Source of the DNA: Prevotella sp. CAG:924
GTDB lineage: Bacteria; Bacteroidota; Bacteroidia; Bacteroidales; Bacteroidaceae
Assembly: GCA_000431975.1 (NCBI GenBank)
Contig: HF988589.1
Location: 1-6,107, forward strand
Length of the DNA stretch: 6,107 nt
Direction: 5' to 3'
How positions within the stretch are numbered: the first letter of the stretch is position 1; every line of letters begins with the position of its first letter. Under the pieces are notes generated by a model that was not told the origin of the DNA, searched no databases, and worked only from the letters and a program-made list of their open reading frames with translations. Both the position numbers and the translations under genes were made by a program. Positions 1 to 5,177 of this stretch are shown here, one piece after another.

Positions 1-92
1 GGCTAAACAATCCCCTATATTTCTTGGGTGAGCCAACAACTCCCCTTAGGTTTATCGGGTGAGCCCCAAGGCGACTATATCGGGTGAGCCCC
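1..92. repeat. Degenerate tandem repeat, right end of an array
   Basis: The core GGGTGAGCC occurs three times, at 26-34, 57-65 and 82-90. The last two copies belong to an exact 15-nt match (53-67 and 78-92, tatcgggtgagcccc). Upstream of the first two cores the spacers also resemble each other (taaacaatcccc at 4-15, aacaactcccc at 35-45), giving units of about 31, 31 and 25 nt. The window starts inside the first unit, so the array probably continues leftwards. Unit lengths are not multiples of three and all frames contain stops, which argues against coding. No function is recognised. Confidence 0.55.
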
Positions 93-132
93 GCTAATGG
101 CAAGACTGTGACAGGAGCATCTGACAGGAATA

Positions 133-170
133 AAACAAAGAAGCCAACCACTTATGAAAGTGATTGGCTT
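133..170 (-). terminator. Rho-independent terminator of the tRNA-Pro gene
   Basis: Two 13-nt arms (141-153 and 158-170) pair around a 4-nt loop with a single G-T type mismatch. Read on the minus strand, the hairpin starts 11 nt past the tRNA 3' end and is followed by CTTTGTTTTA (140-131), a T-rich tail. Position and orientation fit termination of the tRNA transcript. Confidence 0.8.
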
Positions 171-181
171 TTGTGCTAAAG

Positions 182-254
182 TCGGGATTACTGGACTCGA
201 ACCAGCGACCTCGCGCCCCCCAGACGTGTGCGCTACCAACTGCGCCAAATCCCG
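182..254 (-). tRNA. tRNA-Pro, anticodon GGG
   Basis: The minus strand folds into a complete 73-nt cloverleaf. The acceptor stem is CGGGATT/AATCCCG with discriminator A at 182. The D arm is GCGC, loop AGTTGGTA, GCGC. The anticodon loop CTGGGGG places GGG at 221-219, which reads proline CCC/CCU codons. The variable region is AGGTC, and the T arm is GCTGG, loop TTCGAGT, CCAGT, closing with a G-T wobble. CCA is not encoded, so it must be added after transcription. One oddity is that position 28 (A) faces position 42 (C) in the anticodon stem, leaving a mismatch inside that five-pair helix. The gene has its own promoter upstream and a hairpin terminator downstream. Confidence 0.94.
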
Positions 255-272
255 ATTTCTTAATTGCGAGTG

Positions 273-304
273 CAAAGGTAGTAACTTTCGGACAAACCAC
301 CAAA
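273..304 (-). promoter_or_regulatory. Bacteroidetes-type promoter for tRNA-Pro
   Basis: On the minus strand TTTG (304-301) is followed after exactly 20 nt by TACCTTTG (280-273). This matches the Bacteroidetes primary sigma factor pattern of TTTG at -33 and TAnnTTTG at -7. Transcription should begin near 266, about 12 nt before the mature tRNA. Confidence 0.8.
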
Positions 305-361
305 CTTTATGCTAACTTTTTTTGAAAAAACCGTTATTTTCCTGAAATCCCCCAAAGAAAG

Positions 362-393
362 TTTGTATTTGAGGGGTGGAATTGCTATATTTG
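362..393 (+). promoter_or_regulatory. Promoter of the metalloprotease-aroA operon
   Basis: TTTG at 362-365 is followed after 20 nt by TATATTTG at 386-393, a full match to the Bacteroidetes promoter pattern. A second TTTG lies at 368-371. The expected start near 400 leaves a leader of about 150 nt before the ATG at 553. It diverges from the tRNA promoter, with about 57 nt between the two -33 boxes. Confidence 0.78.
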
Positions 394-399
394 CAGTGT

Positions 400-552
400 C
401 AGGCGGTCGGTTTCCGCCTTAATCCGAAGAATACCGTTCTCTAGCGGTAGATCGTTTCTCTAGCGCTACTGGGAAACACCTGCCATCATCAGAGAAAAAG
501 GCGGAAAGGTACGCTACCGTAACCACAACCGCCCAACTATTCAATTAAAGAA
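400..552 (+). promoter_or_regulatory. Structured 5' leader with alternative RNA folds
   Basis: The long leader contains competing helices. Locally, AGGCGG (401-406) pairs with CCGCCT (414-419). Alternatively TTTCCGCCTT (411-420) pairs perfectly over 10 bp with AAGGCGGAAA (498-507), while GGCGGT (402-407) pairs with ACCGCC (528-533), making a closed multibranch fold. Further possible pairings are TTTCTCT (455-461) with AGAGAAA (491-497), ACCG (433-436) with CGGT (445-448), GGTA (508-511) with TACC (515-518), and CGGTAG (445-450) with CTACCG (514-519). TTCTCTAGCG is directly repeated at 437-446 and 456-465. It does not match any riboswitch consensus I can recall. A regulatory role is inferred from length and pairing only. 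Confidence 0.4.
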
Positions 553-1791
553 ATGAGACACTTTATATATATCATAATATGTGCACTAGTATGGAGTTTC
601 GCCTCATGTAGCAGCGACAAGCTGGAAGAAGATGGCTCAACAACCATGCCCAACCATCAGGATGAGGACACGCTGTCGGCCGCATTGATCACGGACGACT
701 ACCAATATAAGTTGCCCGTAATCTTCCACGTTCTGTATCAGGACCGCAATGATCAAAGCCAGTACATTCCCTCATCGCGCTTCCGTGCACTACTCGGCTA
801 TGTAAACAACATCTATCAGGGCGGTGTCTACGAAACAATAGACGGCGACAGAAGCTCCGATGTACGCCTCACCTTCGAGCTGGCCGAACAGGACGAACAA
901 GGCAACAAGCTCTCCACGCCGGGCGTGGACTATGTGAAATGGAATGGCGACTATCCCATCGACGTCCAGTCGTTTATGAGCGGGAAGATCGCCGAAGCCA
1001 AGTCACTCATCTGGGAACCGAACGACTACATCAATGTGATGGTATTCCCATTCAAGAACGACGACAGCGGTGGGCTAACACTCGGCATCAGCCACCTCCC
1101 CTTTGCGGTAGAAGGCGACTCTGCCCTGGCAGGACTGACAACGGTCAAGCCCGGCAACTATACGAAGCACTCACTGACCTATCCGCACTGTTCCTCGATC
1201 AACGGTACATATGTCTGGAAGGTACCCGGCAGCAACGAATACTATGAGTCGAGCCGCTATGCGGACCCCACAGCATCTTCCTTCACAGTGAACGCCGCCG
1301 ATATCGTGGTCACTCTCGCTCATGAACTGGGCCATTACCTCGGCCTCTTCCATGCCTATACGGAGCAGAATGACAGCACGGGCAGTGTGATGGTAGACGA
1401 CTGCTTCGACTCCGACTACTGTGACGACACCTTCTCCTACGACCGTGTGGCCTACGAGAAATGGCTGACTGACTATATGACCAACACCCCAAACGATGCC
1501 ATATCGCTTAGCACCATGCTCAGCCGTACCGACTGCGACGGCAACGACCAATTCTCAACAGACATCATGGACTATGCATGGTCACTGGGTTATAAGATCA
1601 CGGAAGGACAGCGCAGCCGCATCCGTCAGGTGCTTTATTATAGTCCCCTCATTCCCGGGCCCAAGAAGGCATCGACAGCCACGACGAAGGCTGCCAGCAG
1701 CCTGAAAGACCAGATTCTTTGCCGGCCCCGCTTCGTGAAATGTACTTTTCCCATCATAGGAAAGGCTGATACACTTACTCTGAAACCATAA
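553..1791 (+). CDS. Zinc-dependent metalloprotease lipoprotein (metzincin, BF0631-like)
   Basis: Predicted secreted zinc endopeptidase of 412 residues. A signal peptide (hydrophobic core about residues 4-17) ends in FASC, making Cys19 the likely lipidated residue. The following SSDKLEED is acidic, resembling the Bacteroidetes lipoprotein export signal and suggesting display on the cell surface. The catalytic motif HELGHYLGLFH spans residues 257-267: His257, His261 and His267 would bind zinc and Glu258 would be the general base. IMDY at 338-341 gives the metzincin Met-turn (Met339). Cys284, Cys290 and Cys328 between or near these motifs may form disulphides. The arrangement fits the Bacteroidales 'zinc-dependent metalloproteinase lipoprotein, BF0631 family', related to M43-type metzincins; the family name is from memory. 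No Shine-Dalgarno sequence precedes the ATG, only the A-rich TTAAAGAA. The stop lies 5 bp before aroA, so both are probably one transcript. The substrate is unknown. Confidence 0.93.
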   Translation: MRHFIYIIICALVWSFASCSSDKLEEDGSTTMPNHQDEDTLSAALITDDYQYKLPVIFHVLYQDRNDQSQYIPSSRFRALLGYVNNIYQGGVYETIDGDRSSDVRLTFELAEQDEQGNKLSTPGVDYVKWNGDYPIDVQSFMSGKIAEAKSLIWEPNDYINVMVFPFKNDDSGGLTLGISHLPFAVEGDSALAGLTTVKPGNYTKHSLTYPHCSSINGTYVWKVPGSNEYYESSRYADPTASSFTVNAADIVVTLAHELGHYLGLFHAYTEQNDSTGSVMVDDCFDSDYCDDTFSYDRVAYEKWLTDYMTNTPNDAISLSTMLSRTDCDGNDQFSTDIMDYAWSLGYKITEGQRSRIRQVLYYSPLIPGPKKASTATTKAASSLKDQILCRPRFVKCTFPIIGKADTLTLKP

Positions 1792-1796
1792 AAATT

Positions 1797-3044
1797 ATGC
1801 AGTTTATCCTTCATGCACCCCAACAATTAAATGCGGCCGTCCATCTGCCGGCATCGAAGAGCATCAGCAACCGAGCACTCATCATCCATGCGCTCTCGGG
1901 AGGAGCGACACAGCCGGAGAATCTGTCCGACTGTGATGACACAGAAGTGGTGATCGACGCACTGAAGCACAACCCATCCGTGATCGACATCAAAGCAGCC
2001 GGCTCGGCCATGCGCTTCATGACGGCCTATCTGTCCGTGACCGCCGGCGAGCATACCATTACGGGCACAGCACGAACCCAGCACCGTCCTATTGCAATCC
2101 TCGTCGATGCCCTCCGCACGCTAGGAGCCAACATCGAATACGAAAAGGAAAAAGGCTTTCCTCCCCTCCACATCAAGGGCCGGCAACTCGACGGCGGCTA
2201 TCTAGAAGTGGAAGGAGATGTCAGCTCACAATACATCTCCGCTCTCTTGATGGTCGGACCAATGCTGAAGCACGGACTGGAGCTCCGGCTGCGCGGCAAC
2301 ATTATCTCCCGACCATACATTGACCTGACGCTGTGGATGATGCGCGAGTATGGAGCGGATGCCGACTGGACTGGTGGCGACACTATCGTGGTGAAGCCAC
2401 AACCCTATAACGACCGTCCCTACTTCATCGAGAGCGATTGGAGCGCAGCCAGCTACTGGTACGAGCTATTGGCACTGTACGGCGGGACAGACGATCGGGT
2501 AAGACTCTCCGGGCTTATGGATGCCTCCAAGCAAGGTGACTCGAGCGTGAAATACATCTTCTCGCTGCTAGGCGTGCGGACCTCCTTCGCCTCTGCCCCC
2601 GAGGGCAGACCGGCAGAAGTGACTCTTTCTCTGCATCCCTCCAGACTGCAACGTCTGGACTACGACTTCTCCAACTCGCCCGACCTTGTGCAAACCTTCG
2701 TGCCACTCTGCTGCGCACTCGACATACCTTTCCATTTTACAGGTCTCAGCACACTGAGGATTAAAGAGACCGACCGCATTGAGGCTCTGAAGCAAGAGCT
2801 GCAAAAGCTTGGCTTCCTCATCCGGTCGGACGAAAACTCCGAACTGATATGGGAGGCAGGCCGCTGCGAGCCGACAATGGAACCTATCGACACATACGAA
2901 GACCACCGCATGGCCCTGGCCTTCGCCCCACTGGCCGTAAAATTTCCCGGGCTGAGAATCAATAACCCGGAAGTGGTATCGAAATCCTATCCTCACTATT
3001 GGGACGACCTGCGAGCAGCCGGCTTCACCATAGAGGAGGCATAG
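1797..3044 (+). CDS. aroA: 3-phosphoshikimate 1-carboxyvinyltransferase (EPSP synthase)
   Basis: Sixth step of the shikimate pathway: cytosolic transfer of the enolpyruvyl group of PEP to shikimate-3-phosphate, leading to chorismate and aromatic amino acids. At 415 residues it is close to the usual length (about 427 in E. coli). Substrate-binding motifs appear in order: ASKSISNRAL (residues 19-28, with Lys21, Ser22 and Arg26), AAGSAMRF, HRPI, GDVSSQYISALL, SPDLVQT with the catalytic Asp296, RIKETDRIE (321-329, with Lys323, Glu324 and Arg327), EDHRMA (around Asp369-Arg371), and SKSYPHYW with Lys396. The first glycine-rich motif reads AAGSAMRF instead of the common NAGTAMR form, yet keeps the MR core. 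All key residues are present, so it should be active. Only 5 bp separate it from the protease gene, implying co-transcription or translational coupling from the promoter at 362-393. The ATG at 1797 gives the expected N-terminus. Confidence 0.97.
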   Translation: MQFILHAPQQLNAAVHLPASKSISNRALIIHALSGGATQPENLSDCDDTEVVIDALKHNPSVIDIKAAGSAMRFMTAYLSVTAGEHTITGTARTQHRPIAILVDALRTLGANIEYEKEKGFPPLHIKGRQLDGGYLEVEGDVSSQYISALLMVGPMLKHGLELRLRGNIISRPYIDLTLWMMREYGADADWTGGDTIVVKPQPYNDRPYFIESDWSAASYWYELLALYGGTDDRVRLSGLMDASKQGDSSVKYIFSLLGVRTSFASAPEGRPAEVTLSLHPSRLQRLDYDFSNSPDLVQTFVPLCCALDIPFHFTGLSTLRIKETDRIEALKQELQKLGFLIRSDENSELIWEAGRCEPTMEPIDTYEDHRMALAFAPLAVKFPGLRINNPEVVSKSYPHYWDDLRAAGFTIEEA

Positions 3045-3053
3045 AGACGACAC

Positions 3054-3118
3054 GGGGGCCAGGCCCACACCGCGAAGAGCCCAGCCTCCACATAATGTAC
3101 CCTGACCGCCAGGCGGTC
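3054..3118 (+). other. Two GC-rich palindromes after aroA, possible weak terminator
   Basis: The 96-bp gap after aroA holds GGGCC-A-GGCCC (3056-3066) and the perfect 15-nt palindrome GACCGCC-A-GGCGGTC (3104-3118). The second could form a short hairpin 22 nt before the next gene, but no T-run follows. It may slow or partly end transcription, act as a processing site, or bind protein. GGCGGTC also occurs at 402-408 in the operon leader. Confidence 0.4.
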
Positions 3119-3140
3119 CGTTCATAAACTCAAAAACAAC

Positions 3141-3527
3141 ATGTTATATCTTCTTATCGCTATTATTGCCCTGGGAGCAGTACTCGCCGTATGGCAATGG
3201 ATTTTCCACCGCCACGACCCTGAGACCCCCATCGTGCAAGCTCCTGGAGGCGACTGTTCCAGCTGCAACGGCATAGATCCTACCTGCGAGCAGACTTGCA
3301 TGATGGAGGCTGCAACAAAAGAAATTGAGTACTACGACGACGAGGAACTCGATATCTTCCGCGGCCGTCCGTCCGACGAATACAACGATGACGAGGTGGA
3401 ACAATTCTCTCAAGTGCTCTACACCCTGCAACCGCAGGAAGTGAAACCGTGGGGACGCAGCCTCAATCTTCGCGGCATCCAATTGCCTGACCAAATCAAA
3501 GACGAATATATCAACATGGCTGGCTAG
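3141..3527 (+). CDS. Single-pass membrane protein with cysteine cluster, function unknown
   Basis: A 128-residue protein with one N-terminal transmembrane segment (about residues 2-22). The polar HRHD that follows contains the first charged residues. Next comes a cysteine cluster: Cys39, Cys42, Cys49 and Cys53 in the pattern CxxC-x6-CxxxC. The remainder is acidic, with YYDDEELD at about 64-71 and DDEVEQ soon after, and ends in a polar domain with LNLRGIQLPDQIKDEY. It resembles a conserved Bacteroidales hypothetical family I recall as located beside aroA, but I cannot name a function. Four clustered cysteines could bind zinc or an iron-sulphur cluster, or be redox active. Without positive residues at the very N-terminus, the membrane topology is uncertain. 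It starts 96 bp after aroA behind the A-rich sequence CTCAAAAACAAC, with no Shine-Dalgarno or recognisable promoter, so read-through from aroA is likely. Confidence 0.82.
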   Translation: MLYLLIAIIALGAVLAVWQWIFHRHDPETPIVQAPGGDCSSCNGIDPTCEQTCMMEAATKEIEYYDDEELDIFRGRPSDEYNDDEVEQFSQVLYTLQPQEVKPWGRSLNLRGIQLPDQIKDEYINMAG

Positions 3528-3793
3528 CCCCTACGCTGTCTCTTATATTCAGACAGCGGTAACACAGTGTGCCATTTATCCCAGACCATCATAAGAAGTT
3601 CGAAGAATTTCTCATACGGTTGCCGACAGTTCCCCTGCTTTTGTTTCAAGGACGACAGACTACATCGGGACAAAATGACGAACGGAAAGACGGCAAAAAG
3701 CGGGAATACATCGGGCAAGCCAATAAAAATAATATAAAATAAATCCTCACAGTCTAATATCCGATTGCAGAGGTGTTCCTTAGTGCTCCTTTC
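3528..3793 (+). other. Intergenic stretch before the permease, with one hairpin
   Basis: About 265 bases without a convincing gene. Seven bases after the preceding stop, CGCTGTCT (3534-3541) and AGACAGCG (3551-3558) make a perfect 8-bp stem with a 9-nt loop. No T-run follows, so it is at best a poor terminator or a 3'-end protecting hairpin. Bases 3720-3745 are very A/T rich (aataaaaataatataaaata), which could favour promoter opening, but no TAnnTTTG box is present before the permease start. Confidence 0.5.
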
Positions 3794-4597
3794 ATGATTT
3801 TAGAATACGCTTTTTTTCAGAATGCCATTATCGGTTCGTTGCTTGCAAGTATCCTATGCGGTATCGTCGGCACTTATATCGTGACACGCCGTCTCGTATT
3901 TATCTCCGGCGGACTGACACATGCCTCATTCGGCGGTATCGGTCTGGGCGTGTTTCTCGGACTCAATCCCGTTATCTCCGCCATGGTCTTTGCCACAGCC
4001 AGTGCGCTAGGCGTACAATGGATGAGTAATCGGGGTGACGTACGCGAGGACTCAGCCATCGCCATGTTCTGGACACTAGGCATGAGTGTGGGTATTATCT
4101 TCAGTTTCCTCACACCAGGCTTCATGTCGGATCTGACGAGCTATCTTTTTGGCAGCATACTCACCGTGGGAAGCGGTGACGTGTGGCTACTGGCTGTTCT
4201 GACGCTCATCGTCAGCCTCATCTTCATCTTCTTCTACCGGCAGATCCTCAGCGTGGCCTTCGACCGCATCTTTGCCCACTCTCAACACCTGCCGGTCAAT
4301 CTGATAGAATACGGCATGATGGTGATCATCGCCCTCACCATCGTCGCAGTGCTGAGACTGGTAGGCATCGTGCTCGCCATCAGCCTGCTGACCATTCCAC
4401 AAATGACGGCTAACCTACTAACCCACTCCTACAAACGGATGATCTTTATCAGCATCCTGTTCGGCTGGATCGACTGTCTCTGCGGCTTGTTTGCCTCCTA
4501 CTGGCTCAACGTGCCGTCAGGCGCAAGCATCATCTGTGTTAGTATCCTGTTGTTTGTGACCATAAAAGGACTAACCCTACTCCGTAAAAACAGATAA
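3794..4597 (+). CDS. ABC-3 family metal (Zn/Mn) transporter permease, ZnuB/MntB-like
   Basis: Integral membrane subunit of an ATP-driven importer, probably for zinc or manganese; 267 residues from this start. Hydrophobic segments cover most of the protein, with about eight or nine transmembrane helices. Family hallmarks include TYIVTRRLVFISGGLTHASF followed by GGIGLG near the N-terminus. Near the C-terminus is RLVGIVLAISLLTIPQMTA, matching the conserved VG-hydrophobic-P-A helix and ATPase-contact region of ABC-3 permeases. I prefer ATG at 3794 because MILEYAFFQNAIIGSLLAS is the start typical of Bacteroidales relatives as I remember them. An in-frame GTG at 3773 would add seven residues and cannot be excluded. 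Neither has a well-placed Shine-Dalgarno sequence. No ATPase or binding-protein gene is present here, so partner subunits must be encoded elsewhere. The metal transported cannot be decided from sequence alone; znuB is the likeliest name. Confidence 0.92.
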   Translation: MILEYAFFQNAIIGSLLASILCGIVGTYIVTRRLVFISGGLTHASFGGIGLGVFLGLNPVISAMVFATASALGVQWMSNRGDVREDSAIAMFWTLGMSVGIIFSFLTPGFMSDLTSYLFGSILTVGSGDVWLLAVLTLIVSLIFIFFYRQILSVAFDRIFAHSQHLPVNLIEYGMMVIIALTIVAVLRLVGIVLAISLLTIPQMTANLLTHSYKRMIFISILFGWIDCLCGLFASYWLNVPSGASIICVSILLFVTIKGLTLLRKNR

Positions 4598-4699
4598 AAC
4601 CGACAGCCCACCAGACACACATCTATATATGAACACGCATCGACAGAAGCTCAGGCAGCATGATGATCATCCCTCTGACCATCCTTGCCGGATACTTAA

Positions 4700-4754
4700 G
4701 TCGAAAAGGCAATTGCGCCTAAGTGTTCCGACACTTATACTTAGGAAACTCGAC
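4700..4754. repeat. Compact multi-hairpin element, possible dispersed repeat
   Basis: GTCGA (4700-4704) pairs with TCGAC (4750-4754), enclosing two hairpins: AGGC/GCCT (4707-4710, 4717-4720) and AAGTGT/ACACTT (4721-4726, 4731-4736, loop TCCG). An alternative is CCTAAG (4718-4723) with CTTAGG (4740-4745). ACTTAAGT at 4694-4701 is a palindrome at the left edge. Such cttaagt/cctaagtgttccgacactta motifs recall multicopy intergenic repeats of Prevotella genomes, but only one copy is in this window. Confidence 0.35.
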
Positions 4755-4910
4755 CTTTACACCTATTAATGTTCATATTGTCCTCCCTCGATTACTTTTG
4801 ATTGCACCCGTAAGGCTTTAAGACTTTATCAGAGCTTGTTGTCTCAAAACCTTCGCCACAGACTCTCTGCATGAAACCTGCCATAAACGAGGGGGCCTAT
4901 ACAAGATTGC

Positions 4911-4955
4911 ATTGTTTTTCTTTATATTCCATGCCGATAAAGTTGAAAAAACAAT
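4911..4955. other. AT-rich 15-bp stem-loop
   Basis: ATTGTTTTT (4911-4919) pairs perfectly with AAAAACAAT (4947-4955), and the adjoining CTTTAT (4920-4925) pairs with ATAAAG (4937-4942). This leaves an 11-nt loop (attccatgccg) and a 4-nt bulge (4943-4946). A two-part nested match of this length is unlikely to be fortuitous, though AT richness weakens the case. It may be a small-RNA domain, a processing site or a weak terminator. Confidence 0.45.
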
Positions 4956-5045
4956 ACCATTACTCAATAGATTCGAATAGTTTCTTACTGGCCCTGAATT
5001 CTTAAAGGGGCAAACAGCTCTGCATACAAAGAAGAATAAACGACT

Positions 5046-5082
5046 GAAGCCGGCCTCCTCCCGGAGACCGGCTTCTTCTATT
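5046..5082. terminator. Strong, probably bidirectional terminator
   Basis: GAAGCCGG (5046-5053) and CCGGCTTC (5068-5075) form a perfect 8-bp stem, prolonged inside by CTCC/GGAG (5055-5058, 5063-5066) with loop TCCC. On the plus strand TTCTATTAAT follows, giving a moderate T-rich tail. On the minus strand AGTCGTTTATTCTTCTTT follows. It lies between the plus-strand permease region and the convergent minus-strand gene, so it can serve both. Confidence 0.78.
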
Positions 5083-5177
5083 AATAAATTGTTGAGTTAT
5101 AGTTATTGTAAGAGAGAACTTATGGTCGAGCCATCCGCAGACCCGACATCCCGTCGGCCTGCATCAGCGTTTACACA

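Larger units (their letters stand above)
4793..5082 (+). ncRNA. Candidate small RNA between a promoter-like box and a terminator
   Basis: TACTTTTG (4793-4800) fits the Bacteroidetes -7 pattern TAnnTTTG, although no TTTG lies at the proper -33 distance. A transcript from about 4807 would end at the terminator near 5082, about 275 nt long, and contain two potential stem-loops (4830-4869 and 4911-4955). It matches no RNA family I can recall, such as 6S, tmRNA, RNase P or SRP RNA. It could equally be untranslated 3' sequence of the permease transcript. Confidence 0.25.
4598..5177. other. Gene-free stretch with several structured elements
   Basis: No open frame here has a credible start, length or protein pattern. 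The longest small frame noticed (4629-4769, 46 codons) runs through the folded element at 4700-4754 and looks accidental. Left to right the stretch holds that element, a promoter-like box (4793-4800), a nested weak stem (CAGAG/CTCTG 4830-4834/4865-4869 with GTCT/AGAC 4841-4844/4860-4863), a 15-bp AT-rich stem-loop (4911-4955), a strong terminator hairpin (5046-5075), and a small hairpin (GCAG/CTGC plus CCGAC/GTCGG, 5137-5162). Confidence 0.6.

Noticed and set aside
1..62. 3' end of a plus-strand gene in frame 3
   Set aside because: The open frame is only about 19 codons and lies within the tandem repeat, with no recognisable protein pattern.
1..92. CRISPR array
   Set aside because: The shared core is only 9-15 nt, unit lengths vary (about 25 and 31) and the spacers resemble each other, unlike a CRISPR array.
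75..303. Two minus-strand reading frames across the tRNA region
   Set aside because: They run through the tRNA-Pro gene and its terminator or promoter, so they are accidental.
1171..1551. 126-codon minus-strand frame inside the metalloprotease gene
   Set aside because: The opposite strand encodes a protein with an intact zinc motif and Met-turn; this frame has no domain pattern.
2568..3125. 185-codon minus-strand frame opposite aroA
   Set aside because: It covers the conserved C-terminal half of aroA and extends through the GC palindromes; its translation resembles no protein family.
3524..3718. 64-codon minus-strand frame between the cysteine-rich gene and the permease
   Set aside because: It overlaps the end of the preceding gene, includes the 8-bp hairpin at 3534-3558, lacks an upstream promoter or ribosome site, and matches nothing I recognise.
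3569..3739. Plus-strand frame starting with GTG and ending just before the permease
   Set aside because: About 57 codons, no ATG, no ribosome site and low-complexity Lys/Asn-rich end; a decayed gene remnant is possible but not supportable.
4629..4769. 46-codon plus-strand frame
   Set aside because: It reads through the folded element at 4700-4754, lacks a ribosome site and has an arginine/leucine-rich composition expected from the repeat itself.
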